45,236 nt of DNA, taken from positions 1 to 45,236 of the forward strand of contig UQWH01000012.1 of the NCBI GenBank assembly GCA_900544705.1. The letters run 5' to 3'. This document shows, one piece after another, positions 32,771 through 40,384 of the stretch; the stretch's first letter is position 1, and every line of letters begins with the position of its first letter. The position numbers and the translations under genes were made by a program. The stretch comes from an uncultured Eubacteriales bacterium (GTDB lineage Bacteria > Bacillota > Clostridia > Oscillospirales > Oscillospiraceae). A model generated the notes under the pieces. The model did no database searches. It saw only the letters and a list, made by a program, of their open reading frames with translations, and was not told the origin of the DNA.

Positions 32771-33561
32771 GAAAACTTCTGAAATATGATCTGCGCGCCA
32801 ACATGAAGCTGTATCTGTTCATCTGGCCCGCGATGCTCCTTCTCGCCGGTCTGCAGCGGCTGCTGCTGGAGCTGCCGGTGACCGGCTTCCTCGGTCACTT
32901 CCTCATGTCGCTTTTGACAGGGCTGATGGTTCTGGCGCTGATCGCCATGGCTGTCCTGTGCTTTGTCATCTGTGTCATCCGCTTCTATTCAGGGCTTCTG
33001 CGGCGGGAGGGCTATCTGATGTTCACGCTTCCCGTCAAACCCTGGCAGCTTCTGCTTTCCAAGCTTCTGGCAGCAATGCTGACCCTCATTCCGACGTGCA
33101 TTTTCGCCTATTTCGGCATTGCGCTGATTCTTTCCGGTACGACGGACGGTGTCTGGAACACGATGTTCAATTTTTCCCAGATTCTTGACCAGCCGCTGAG
33201 CGCCGGGACGCTGATTTTGGCGGGGCTGACCGTACTTGCTGCCGTGGCAAACATGATTCTGCGGGTCTACTTTGTGTCCTGTCTCGGCCATCTGTTCCGC
33301 CGCGCGCGCATTTTCCTGTCCATCCTGTTTTATTACCTGATTGGCGTTCTTATGCAGATTACGTCGATGCTAACGCTGGTATCCGTCAACTACGAGCCGA
33401 ACACGTTCGTCAATTCCGTCTTTACGTGGGTGGAAACCCTGAGCTTCAACGGCGCCATGAGCGCGTTCCTCGGTACAATTCTCCTGATCAACGTTGCCAT
33501 CGGCTGCGTCTACTTCTTCGTTTCCGAGGTCATCCTGCGCAAGCGTCTGAATCTGGAATAA
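32764..33561 (+). CDS. ABC-2-type transporter permease
   Basis: This 265-aa protein has about six membrane helices (for example near residues 16-34, 45-72, 104-124, 148-168, 186-206 and 232-252). It shows the cytoplasmic pattern LLRREGYLMFTLPVKPWQLLLSKLL typical of ABC-2 permeases (segment near residues 79-103). It completes the GntR-ATPase-permease operon and ends 10 bases before a terminator shared with the convergent tsf gene. Confidence 0.88.
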   Translation: MLRKLLKYDLRANMKLYLFIWPAMLLLAGLQRLLLELPVTGFLGHFLMSLLTGLMVLALIAMAVLCFVICVIRFYSGLLRREGYLMFTLPVKPWQLLLSKLLAAMLTLIPTCIFAYFGIALILSGTTDGVWNTMFNFSQILDQPLSAGTLILAGLTVLAAVANMILRVYFVSCLGHLFRRARIFLSILFYYLIGVLMQITSMLTLVSVNYEPNTFVNSVFTWVETLSFNGAMSAFLGTILLINVAIGCVYFFVSEVILRKRLNLE

Positions 33562-33571
33562 AAGATAAAGC

Positions 33572-33601
33572 TTCAGCGCCGGACGTTTGTCCGGCGCTGA
33601 A
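33572..33601. terminator. Bidirectional terminator between the ABC operon and tsf
   Basis: TTCAGCGCCGGAC (33572-33584) pairs with GTCCGGCGCTGAA (33589-33601) around a GTTT loop, between convergent genes. No repeat element is inserted here. This is the uninterrupted state of a terminator of the kind the repeats occupy elsewhere. Confidence 0.85.
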
Positions 33602-33620
33602 ATTATGCGGTTATGGGAAA

Positions 33621-34547
33621 TTACTTGCCCATGTTCATCTGTGCAGCGACCTCGGCAGCGAAGTCTTCCTGCTTCTTCTCGATGCCCTCGCCCTTCTCAA
33701 AACGGACAGCGTCAACAAACTTGACGGAGCCGCCCAGCGCCTTGGCAGCGGAAGCGACGTACTGCTCGACGGTCATGGAGCCGTCCTTGACGAAGGACTG
33801 CTGCATGAGGCAGTTCTCCTCGTAGAACTTGTTGATCTTGCCGGCAGCGATCTTTTCCTTGACCTGCTGGGGCTTGGAAGCCATCTTGGGATCGTTGTCC
33901 ATGAGAGCCAGAGCGATCTTCTTCTCTTCCTCGACGACATCCTCGGTGACGAGGCTCTTGTCCCAGAAGCGGGGGTTCAGCGCAGCGATCTGCATGGCGA
34001 TGTCCTTGCCGATGGCGGTGGCATCAATGCCGCCCTCGACAGCCAGATTGACCAGAACGGCAATCTTGCCGCCTGCGTGAACATAGGCCACGGAGGTGTT
34101 CTTGTCAAAGCGGGCAAAGCGGCGGATCTGCAGGTTTTCGCCGATAGACATGACCTTTTCGGGCAGAACTTCGGAAACCTTCAGCTCGGTGCCGGGATAC
34201 TTGCAGTCCTTCAGGGCTTCGACGGTCGCGGGGTTATCGGTCAGAACGACCTGGCAGATCTCCTTGACGAACTCGACAAAGGGAGCGGACTTCGCGCAGA
34301 AGTCGGTCTCGCAGTTGACTTCGACAATGGCGCCGACGCCGCACTTGTCGCAGACGGTGGCGTAAGCCATACCTTCGGCCGCAATGCGGTCAGCCTTCTT
34401 GGCGGCCTTCGCAAGGCCCTTTTCGCGCAGCCATTCGACTGCCTTATCCATATCGCCGTCGGTCTCGGTGAGGGCCTTCTTGCAGTCCATCATGCCGACA
34501 TTGGTCATTTCACGCAGTTTCTTAACATCAGCAGCAGTAAATGCCAT
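33621..34547 (-). CDS. tsf: Translation elongation factor Ts
   Basis: This 308-aa protein is the guanine-nucleotide exchange factor for EF-Tu. The N-terminal UBA-like domain (AADVKKLREMTNVGMMDCKK, residues 4-23) is conserved, as is the catalytic segment around VEVNCETDFCA (near residue 77). The internal CDKCG pair is typical of clostridial forms. It follows rpsB in the usual rpsB-tsf order, with a hairpin between the two genes that may adjust their ratio. Confidence 0.98.
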   Translation of the reverse strand: MAFTAADVKKLREMTNVGMMDCKKALTETDGDMDKAVEWLREKGLAKAAKKADRIAAEGMAYATVCDKCGVGAIVEVNCETDFCAKSAPFVEFVKEICQVVLTDNPATVEALKDCKYPGTELKVSEVLPEKVMSIGENLQIRRFARFDKNTSVAYVHAGGKIAVLVNLAVEGGIDATAIGKDIAMQIAALNPRFWDKSLVTEDVVEEEKKIALALMDNDPKMASKPQQVKEKIAAGKINKFYEENCLMQQSFVKDGSMTVEQYVASAAKALGGSVKFVDAVRFEKGEGIEKKQEDFAAEVAAQMNMGK

Positions 34548-34572
34548 AATTCTATCCTCCTGTATTTATAAG

Positions 34573-34596
34573 AATGCCCGCGGTTGGGCGGGCATT
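34573..34596 (-). terminator. Attenuator-like hairpin between rpsB and tsf
   Basis: AATGCCCGC (34573-34581) pairs with GCGGGCATT (34588-34596). The T-run is poor, so it probably only reduces transcription into tsf or protects the rpsB mRNA 3' end. Confidence 0.55.
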
Positions 34597-34605
34597 ATGG
34601 GTTTC

Positions 34606-35352
34606 TTATTCCTCGACGGGAGCTTCCGCAGTCTCTGCGGGAGCCTCGGCAGCAGCCTCGGTGTTGGCTTCGCCCTGACGGCCTTCCTGAACGGCGTTGG
34701 CCATGGTGGCGACGATCAGACGAATGGCGCGGATGGCGTCGTCGTTGCCGGGGATGACATAGTCGATCTCATCGGGGTCGCAGTTGGTATCGACGATCGC
34801 GACGATGGGGATGTGCAGCTTGCGGGCCTCAGCGATGGCGTTGCGCTCCTTGCGGGGGTCAACGATGAACAGGGCGCCGGGCAGCTTCTTCATCTTCTTC
34901 ACGCCGCCGAGGTACTTCTCGAGCTTGGCGATCTCGCCTTCGAGCTTGATGACTTCCTTCTTGGGAAGCATTGCGAAGGTGCCGTCCTCCTGCATCTTGC
35001 GCAGCTGGGCAAGACGGTCGATACGGGTACGCATGGTCTTGAAGTTGGTCAGCATACCGCCGAGCCAGCGGGCGTTGACATAATACTGGTCGACTCTCTC
35101 GGCCTCTTCCTTGATGGCGTCCTGCGCCTGCTTCTTGGTGCCGACGAAGAGGATGCTCTCGCCGTTGGCTGCGAGGTCACGGACGAAGCTGTAGGCTTCC
35201 TCGATCTTCTTTACGGTCTTCTGCAGGTCAATGATATAAATACCATTGCGCTCCGTGTAGATGTAGGGAGCCATTTTCGGGTTCCAGCGTCTGGTCTGAT
35301 GGCCAAAATGGACACCAGCTTCGAGCAGGCTTTTCATGGATACGACTGCCAT
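34606..35352 (-). CDS. rpsB: 30S ribosomal protein S2
   Basis: This 248-aa protein starts MAVVSMKSLLEAGVHFGHQT and contains RRWNPKMAPYIYTERNGIYI, LFVGTKKQAQDAI and the conserved PGALFIVDPRKE. The C-terminal 25 residues are an Ala/Glu-rich tail. The start at 35352 is preceded by AAGGAG. A longer reading to 35556 would cover the promoter and leader. First gene of the rpsB-tsf operon. Confidence 0.98.
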   Translation of the reverse strand: MAVVSMKSLLEAGVHFGHQTRRWNPKMAPYIYTERNGIYIIDLQKTVKKIEEAYSFVRDLAANGESILFVGTKKQAQDAIKEEAERVDQYYVNARWLGGMLTNFKTMRTRIDRLAQLRKMQEDGTFAMLPKKEVIKLEGEIAKLEKYLGGVKKMKKLPGALFIVDPRKERNAIAEARKLHIPIVAIVDTNCDPDEIDYVIPGNDDAIRAIRLIVATMANAVQEGRQGEANTEAAAEAPAETAEAPVEE

Positions 35353-35475
35353 TTGTGTGTTCTCCTTTTCGTTTTTACCTCCACTCCCGTCATCTCTCCC
35401 GTCCACCGGGAAACCGGCACTGGGACGGAACATCCGGGCGTGTGTGGTGTAATGATGTCGCGCTTTTTCGCACGC
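35353..35475 (-). promoter_or_regulatory. Structured 5' leader of rpsB
   Basis: About 120 bases of leader RNA lie between the promoter and the start codon. They include a nested stem in which CCGTCC and GGACGG enclose CCGG/CCGG-type pairs. Ribosomal protein S2 autoregulates its own mRNA in several bacteria, so an S2-binding leader is possible, but this is inferred. Confidence 0.4.
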
Positions 35476-35481
35476 CGTATT

Positions 35482-35510
35482 ATTATATTCTATGATGTCA
35501 AAGATTTCAA
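35482..35510 (-). promoter_or_regulatory. Promoter of rpsB-tsf
   Basis: On the minus strand TTGAAA (35510-35505), a 17-base spacer and a perfect TATAAT (35487-35482). Confidence 0.8.
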
Positions 35511-35552
35511 GAACTTTTTTGCAAAAAATCGAAGTTTTTTCGCCGTTTCCGT

Positions 35553-35585
35553 GCAAAAAAAGATCTGACCGGCGGCTCCGGTCAG
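35553..35585 (-). terminator. Intrinsic terminator of the YlmC-like gene
   Basis: CTGACCGG (35565-35572) and CCGGTCAG (35578-35585) form the stem, followed on the minus strand by ATCTTTTTTT. The stop codon of the gene (35582-35584) lies inside the stem. Confidence 0.85.
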
Positions 35586-35860
35586 AAAAATTCCTTTTTC
35601 GGCCGCGGAAGGCGGATTTTGTCCAGCTCCGCGTCGATCAAAATGATGTCGTCGCCGATGCGCTGGATGCACTGCCACGGAATGACATAGTCGTCACGTC
35701 GCCCCGCCACACCGAGAAACTTGCACGGCCCCGGCACGACGATCGCCGCGATCCGTCCCGTTTTGAGGTCCACCTCCACGTCCGAAACAAAGCCCAGCCG
35801 CGCGCCGTCGCAGATATTGACGACCTCCCGGCACTTCAGGCTGGAAAACCGCTTGCCCAT
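35582..35860 (-). CDS. YlmC/YmxH-family PRC-barrel protein
   Basis: This 92-aa PRC-barrel protein has SSLKCREVVNICDGARLGFV and VEVDLKTGRIAAIVVPGP, matching the YlmC/YmxH family widespread in sporulating Bacillota. The start at 35860 (MGKRFSS) is preferred over a long low-complexity extension that overlaps sigG. It lies 46 bases downstream of sigG and is probably read with it. Function is not established. Confidence 0.88.
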   Translation of the reverse strand: MGKRFSSLKCREVVNICDGARLGFVSDVEVDLKTGRIAAIVVPGPCKFLGVAGRRDDYVIPWQCIQRIGDDIILIDAELDKIRLPRPKKEFF

Positions 35861-35906
35861 ACGCTCACCCGCCTTTTCTCCAAAGCCTATGCGCCGCGCG
35901 GACGGC

Positions 35907-36686
35907 TTATGACACGCAGATCGCCTTGCGGATGCTGGAGATCGCGTTTTTTTCCAGCCGGGACACCTGCGCCTGCGAGATTCCCACCTCGGAGGCGACC
36001 TCCATCTGCGTTTTCCCATCGAAAAAGCGCAGCGCAAGGATGCGCTTTTCGCGCTCACCCAGCGTGGAGATAGCCTCGCGCAGCGCGATGCGCTCGGTCC
36101 ACTGCTCGTCGGTATTCCGGGTGTCGCGCACCTGATCCATCACCGTCAGCGGGTCGCCGCCGTCGGAGTAGACCGGCTCGTACAGCGACACCGGCGCGGA
36201 AATGGCGTCCATGGCATTGACCACCGCCTCCTCCGGCACCTCCAACCGCTTTGCAATCTCGGCAAAAGTCGGCTCGCGGGCGTTTTCGGCCAGCATTGCC
36301 TCCTTGCACTGCAAAACGCGATAGGCCATGTCGCGCACGCTCCGGCTGACGCGCATGGCACTGTTGTCGCGCAGATACCTGCGGATCTCGCCTGCGATCA
36401 TCGGCACGCCGTAGGTGCTGAATTTCACATTCAGATCGACGTCGAAATTGGAAATTGCTTTCAAGAGGCCCACACAACCGACCTGAAACAGATCGTCCGG
36501 GCTCTCTCCCCTGCCGAGAAATTTCTGGATGACGGACAGCACCAGCCGGAGGTTTCCCTCGATGAGCTGCTGGCGCGCTTCCTCGTCGCCCTCGCGGCTG
36601 CGCCGCAGCAGGCGCACCATTTCGTCATTTTTGATCGTTTTCAGATGCGCCGTGTTGATGCCGCTGATCTCGACCTTGCCCTGCAT
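35907..36686 (-). CDS. sigG: RNA polymerase sporulation sigma factor SigG
   Basis: This 259-aa sigma-70 family member directs late forespore gene expression. The N-terminal KVEISGINTAHLKTIKNDEM is the SigG hallmark that distinguishes it from SigF. Regions 2 (GNLRLVLSVIQKFLGRGE, DDLFQVGCVGLLKAI, NVKFSTYGVPMIAGEIRRYL), 3 and 4 (ERIALREAISTLGEREKRIL, EVGISQAQVSRLEKNAI) are complete. In most Bacillota it follows spoIIGA-sigE; here the upstream neighbour is a divergent pyrR operon. A SigF-like promoter lies just upstream. Confidence 0.96.
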   Translation of the reverse strand: MQGKVEISGINTAHLKTIKNDEMVRLLRRSREGDEEARQQLIEGNLRLVLSVIQKFLGRGESPDDLFQVGCVGLLKAISNFDVDLNVKFSTYGVPMIAGEIRRYLRDNSAMRVSRSVRDMAYRVLQCKEAMLAENAREPTFAEIAKRLEVPEEAVVNAMDAISAPVSLYEPVYSDGGDPLTVMDQVRDTRNTDEQWTERIALREAISTLGEREKRILALRFFDGKTQMEVASEVGISQAQVSRLEKNAISSIRKAICVS

Positions 36687-36729
36687 AGTTCAAATCCTCC
36701 AAAGTCCAGTGTTACTCTCCGTACTGCAC

Positions 36730-36757
36730 AGTATTTCCCAAGATGGAAATTTGATAC
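36730..36757 (-). promoter_or_regulatory. Candidate forespore SigF-type promoter of sigG
   Basis: On the minus strand GTATC, a 14-base spacer, then GGAAATACT. The -10 half matches the SigF consensus GGnrAnAnTn at every fixed position. The -35 half matches 4 of 5 with a spacer one base short. The start codon is 44 bases downstream of the -10. Confidence 0.55.
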
Positions 36758-36840
36758 GGCGCGCTTTCACAAATCCGACAGCCGCTTTCGACGAAACGCG
36801 GCAAGACTTCGGCAGATTTGACAAACTTCGTTTTAAGGGC

Positions 36841-36869
36841 TTTACAATTCGCATGATCCATGCTAGGAT
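36841..36869 (+). promoter_or_regulatory. Promoter of the pyrR-uraA operon
   Basis: TTTACA-N17-TAGGAT, about 30 bases upstream of the PyrR-binding loop. Confidence 0.65.
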
Positions 36870-36896
36870 TAGCAAAACGTATTCTTTAAGAGCGGT

Positions 36897-37003
36897 ACAG
36901 AGAGACCGACAAGGATGCAGAATCAGGGGAAAGTGCGGGCTTACTCTGCCCGTCTGCCTTGCCATGCAGTGATGCCTTGCCGCTCTCGCGGCAAGGCTTT
37001 TTT
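36897..37003 (+). promoter_or_regulatory. PyrR-responsive transcription attenuator
   Basis: The leader contains the PyrR-binding loop sequence CAGAGAGACCGACAAGGATG (36898-36917), close to the consensus of pyr anti-antiterminators. After a GC-rich antiterminator segment comes an intrinsic terminator: GCCTTGCCGC (36974-36983), TCTC loop, GCGGCAAGGC (36988-36997), then TTTTTT. In the known mechanism UMP-bound PyrR stabilises the binding loop, frees the terminator and shuts off the operon when pyrimidines are plentiful. Confidence 0.9.
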
Positions 37004-37035
37004 GCGCTTCCGCACCGCCCCGGATCGGAGGAACC

Positions 37036-37584
37036 ATGACAACGATAGAACTTTCCGATGCGCTGGCCTTTGAGCGCACGCTGCGCCGTCTGGCGCACCA
37101 GATTCTGGAAAACAACGACCCCGAAACATTGATCCTCGCGGGCATCCTGCGCCGCGGCGTGCCGCTGGCAGAACGGCTTGCCGAGATGGTGAACGCATTC
37201 GGCGGCGTGCGGCCGCAGGTCGAAACGCTGGACATCACACTCTACCGCGACGACCTCACGGAGCTTGCCGCCCAGCCGGACGTCCGCCCGGCGCGCTTCT
37301 CCTGCCTCGTCGAGGGTAAGACCGTCATTTTGGTCGATGATGTCATCTATACCGGCCGGACCGCCCGCGCCGCCATGGATGCCGTCATCCACATGGGCCG
37401 TCCGGCACGCATCCGGCTGGCCGTCATGGTAGACCGCGGCCACCGTGAGCTGCCGATCAACCCCGAATACGTCGGAAAAAACGTCCCCACCGCGCGGGAC
37501 GAGCAGGTGCAGGTGCTCACGCCGCAGTACGACGGCACCTGGGGTATTCGCCTGCTGAAGCCGGTACAGGAAAAAACAAATTAA
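37036..37584 (+). CDS. pyrR: Bifunctional pyrimidine operon regulator / uracil phosphoribosyltransferase PyrR
   Basis: This 182-aa PRTase-fold protein has the PRPP-binding loop KTVILVDDVIYTGRTARAAM (near residues 95-114) and the RNA-binding surface typical of PyrR (ILAGILRRGVPLAERLAE near 34-51). It senses UMP/UTP and PRPP and binds the leader just upstream. It has weak uracil phosphoribosyltransferase activity in characterised members. GGATCGGAGGAACC precedes the ATG. It is followed by uraA 26 bases later. Confidence 0.97.
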   Translation: MTTIELSDALAFERTLRRLAHQILENNDPETLILAGILRRGVPLAERLAEMVNAFGGVRPQVETLDITLYRDDLTELAAQPDVRPARFSCLVEGKTVILVDDVIYTGRTARAAMDAVIHMGRPARIRLAVMVDRGHRELPINPEYVGKNVPTARDEQVQVLTPQYDGTWGIRLLKPVQEKTN

Positions 37585-37610
37585 AATATATCAAACGGAG
37601 GAAAAAGACA

Positions 37611-38993
37611 ATGAACATGATCTATGGAGTCAAGGACAAGCCGAAATTCAGCCAGACGCTGATCTTCGCGATCCAGCAGCTTCTGGCCATCATGGCCGCG
37701 ACGCTGGTCGTCCCGGTCATCACCAACGCGGCGACGGGCAGCACTCTCAGCCCCGCGGCAGCACTCTTCGGCGCCGGTATCGGCACGCTCGTGTACCTTT
37801 TGTTCACAAAATTCCGCAGTCCGGTCTTCCTCGGCAGCTCCTTCGCCTTCCTCGGCAGCATGGCGGCAGCCTTCGCGGGCGGCGTGTCCATGTCACTTGG
37901 CTATGTCGGCCTGATCCTCGGCGCGGTATTTGCCGGTCTTGTCTATGTCGTGATCGCTCTGATCGTTAAATTCGCCGGTGTTGGCTGGCTGCAGAAGCTC
38001 ATGCCGGTTGTGGTCATTGGGCCTACAGTTGCCATCATCGGCCTTTCTCTGGCCGGAAACGCCGTTTCCGACCTCGTGTCCGGCAGCGTAACGGACGCCT
38101 CCGGCGCAGCTCTCGCCTCCCCGCTCGTCACCATCCTGTGCGGTCTTGTCGCTCTCTTCGTGACCATGCTCTGCTCCACCTACGGCAAGAAGATGGTTCG
38201 CCTGATCCCCTTCATTCTCGGCATCCTCGCAGGCTACGCCGTCGCGGCGATCTTCACCGCCATCGGCAACGCCGCCGGCATCGACGCACTCAAGGTGCTC
38301 GACTTCTCCAAGCTCAGCGTTCTCTGGGAAAACGGCGTGACGCTCAAAACCTTTGTCAACTACGAGCTGATCACGAAGGATTTCGTCTTCCTCAAGGCCA
38401 TCGACGGTCTGAAAGAGCTGAACGGTAGCTACATCAGTGCCGTCGCGGTCGCCTACGTCCCGGTCGCCTTCGTCGTCTTTGCCGAGCACGTCGCCGACCA
38501 CGAGAACATCTCCTCCATCATCGGCCACGACCTGCTGGTCGACCCCGGTCTGTCCCGCACCCTGCTGGGTGACGGCGTCGGCTCCATGGCCGGCGCTCTC
38601 TTCGGCGGCTGCCCCAACACCACCTACGGCGAGTCCGTCGCCTGCGTCGCCATCACCCGCAACGCCTCCGTCGTGACCATCCTTGCAACCGCGCTCTGCG
38701 CCATCGTGGTCAGCTTCTTCTCCCCCTTCGTCGCCTTCGTCAACTCCATCCCCGGCTGCGTCATGGGCGGCACCTGCGTCGCGCTCTACGGCTTCATCGC
38801 GGTGTCCGGTCTGAAAATGATCCAGAAGGTCGACCTTGGAAAGAACCACAATCTCTTCGTCGTCAGCACCATTCTGGTCGCCGGCATCGGCGGACTCTCC
38901 CTGACCTTCGGCAAGGTCACGATCACGCCGGTCGCGGTCGCGCTCATCCTCGGCATTCTCGCAAACCTCATGCTCAAGCACGAAAAAGAGTAA
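37611..38993 (+). CDS. uraA: Uracil permease (NCS2 family)
   Basis: This 460-aa membrane protein has about 14 hydrophobic segments and the NCS2 features GSSFAFLGSMAAAF in TM3 and VAFVVFAEHVADHENISSII (the substrate-binding helix with conserved Glu/His), then GGCPNTTYGESVACVAITR. It imports uracil by proton symport in characterised relatives. Control by the upstream PyrR attenuator fits pyrimidine salvage. Confidence 0.96.
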   Translation: MNMIYGVKDKPKFSQTLIFAIQQLLAIMAATLVVPVITNAATGSTLSPAAALFGAGIGTLVYLLFTKFRSPVFLGSSFAFLGSMAAAFAGGVSMSLGYVGLILGAVFAGLVYVVIALIVKFAGVGWLQKLMPVVVIGPTVAIIGLSLAGNAVSDLVSGSVTDASGAALASPLVTILCGLVALFVTMLCSTYGKKMVRLIPFILGILAGYAVAAIFTAIGNAAGIDALKVLDFSKLSVLWENGVTLKTFVNYELITKDFVFLKAIDGLKELNGSYISAVAVAYVPVAFVVFAEHVADHENISSIIGHDLLVDPGLSRTLLGDGVGSMAGALFGGCPNTTYGESVACVAITRNASVVTILATALCAIVVSFFSPFVAFVNSIPGCVMGGTCVALYGFIAVSGLKMIQKVDLGKNHNLFVVSTILVAGIGGLSLTFGKVTITPVAVALILGILANLMLKHEKE

Positions 38994-39007
38994 GTTTCTC
39001 AAAAACG

Positions 39008-39036
39008 AAGGGCCTCCGGCTAAGCCGGAGGCCCTT
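39008..39036. terminator. pyrR-uraA terminator, first of two identical copies
   Basis: AAGGGCCTCCGGC and GCCGGAGGCCCTT with a TAA loop. A second copy, identical over all 29 bases, lies at 39298-39326 on the far side of the repeat element. Confidence 0.9.
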
Positions 39037-39297
39037 TAGACTGTCAAAAAACCTATCCAGCCGAAAGTTTCGGAGGGAAGAATAGTGTGAAAGGGAACCG
39101 TCACACCGAGCCGCAGCGAGGCGTTTCGGAGCGCAACCGCCGCATAGCGGCGGCACTTGGCGCGGAGATGGGTTCCCTTTCGCGTTCAATAACCCGCCGC
39201 AGCGGCCAAAATTGCAAAATAAAAATACAAAATTCAGATTTTGCAATTTTGTAGGCAGCTTGTCAAAAAAGTCCAAAAGGACTTTTTTGACAAGCTG
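39037..39297 (-). repeat. Interspersed terminator-associated repeat, long form, inverted
   Basis: This 261-bp copy is on the minus strand. Hairpin 1 is at 39256-39297 with 19-bp arms, and the other end reads AGACTGTCAAAAAACCTATCC at 39038-39058. It carries the GC-rich inner module seen in the 8160 copy, with CCGCCGC-ATA-GCGGCGG as inner hairpin. It is flanked exactly by two identical 29-base terminator hairpins and sits between the convergent uraA and hydrolase genes. Confidence 0.95.
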
Positions 39298-39326
39298 AAG
39301 GGCCTCCGGCTAAGCCGGAGGCCCTT
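39298..39326. terminator. Second identical copy of the uraA / hydrolase terminator
   Basis: Identical to 39008-39036. It is followed at once by the end of the minus-strand hydrolase gene (stop at 39329). Excision of the element plus one hairpin would restore a single shared terminator. Confidence 0.9.
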
Positions 39327-39328
39327 GT

Positions 39329-40285
39329 TTATCCTTCCAGAAATCGGAAGATTTTTTCCAGATAATCCCGTAATACCTCGTTTTTCGTTGAAAAAAGCTC
39401 ATGCTTCTGTTCCGGGTAGACGACCAGCTGTGCGCCCGACACCCGCCGGACAAAGCGCCGCTGCACATCCGTCCGCACCTGAGAATCCTGTCCCGCGCTG
39501 AATACCAGCACCGGCACGCAGATCTTCCGGCAGTTTTTCCGCCGCAGGATCTTGCGCCGCAGAGCCAGCGATTCATAGACCCAGCGGTTCGTCGCGCCCG
39601 CCGTCTGATAGGCCGGGTTTTCGATCCGGCATTTCATGTTCCAGCGGAAGCGCGCCTCGCTGGCGGCGCTGCTCTGCTCGACCGTGGCATTCGGGTTAAA
39701 GGTGCTGCGAAACAGCGTGCTGGTTTTCCTTGCTCCGCGGCAGAGAAGCAGCCCTGCCCCGCACAGCGCGATGGGATAGGGCACATCCGAGGCTTTTGGG
39801 CAGAACATCGGCGCAGTCAGCACTGCCTTGGCAAACTCGCCCGGATATTCCTGCAAGTGCCGCGCACCGACACCGCCGCCCATGGAGTGCGCATAGAGGT
39901 ACATCGGAAGTGTCCCGCAATAGTTCCGGAAGCGCTCGACAAAGCAGTGCAGATCATGCACATAGTCGTCAAAATGATCCACGTGGATCGCGCCGCCGGA
40001 ATCATGCCCCCGCTGCGTCGGGAGAAAAACATGATAACCACGGTTCAGAAAATACCACGCCATCTCCAGATATTTCCCCGGGAATTCCGTAAAGCCGTGA
40101 AGGATGACCACCGCACCGCGGGCATTTTCCGCCAGATACCCTTCCCAGCTCAGCTCCGTGCCGTCAAAGGAGGTAAACCGCTCTGTCAGAAGATAGGGCG
40201 CCAGCCGTTCCCGGATGCCGCACAGCGTTTCGATATAGCCGGACTCCCCGATCAGTTCCGTCCGCTCCGGATGAAAATACTCCAT
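39329..40285 (-). CDS. Alpha/beta-hydrolase, monoacylglycerol lipase/lysophospholipase type
   Basis: This 318-aa hydrolase has the nucleophile elbow YAHSMGGGVG (about residue 115), the HGFTEFPGKYLEMAWYFL segment typical of Hydrolase_4/lysophospholipases, and a C-terminal catalytic Asp/His region (VFSAGQDSQV, YPEQKHELF). No signal peptide is present. It is monocistronic and convergent with uraA across the repeat element. The substrate is unknown. Confidence 0.88.
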   Translation of the reverse strand: MEYFHPERTELIGESGYIETLCGIRERLAPYLLTERFTSFDGTELSWEGYLAENARGAVVILHGFTEFPGKYLEMAWYFLNRGYHVFLPTQRGHDSGGAIHVDHFDDYVHDLHCFVERFRNYCGTLPMYLYAHSMGGGVGARHLQEYPGEFAKAVLTAPMFCPKASDVPYPIALCGAGLLLCRGARKTSTLFRSTFNPNATVEQSSAASEARFRWNMKCRIENPAYQTAGATNRWVYESLALRRKILRRKNCRKICVPVLVFSAGQDSQVRTDVQRRFVRRVSGAQLVVYPEQKHELFSTKNEVLRDYLEKIFRFLEG

Positions 40286-40384
40286 GGCCGCCTCCAGTTT
40301 TTTCTTATTATAGCATAAAAGCCGCGTCTTGCAAGGATGAAATCCTCACCGGCGGGCATACTGAGCCAAAAGGAGCCGTGTGCC

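Noticed and set aside
35353..35556. N-terminal extension of ribosomal protein S2
   Set aside because: The stretch contains the promoter and leader; S2 proteins start at the conserved MAVVSMKSLL.
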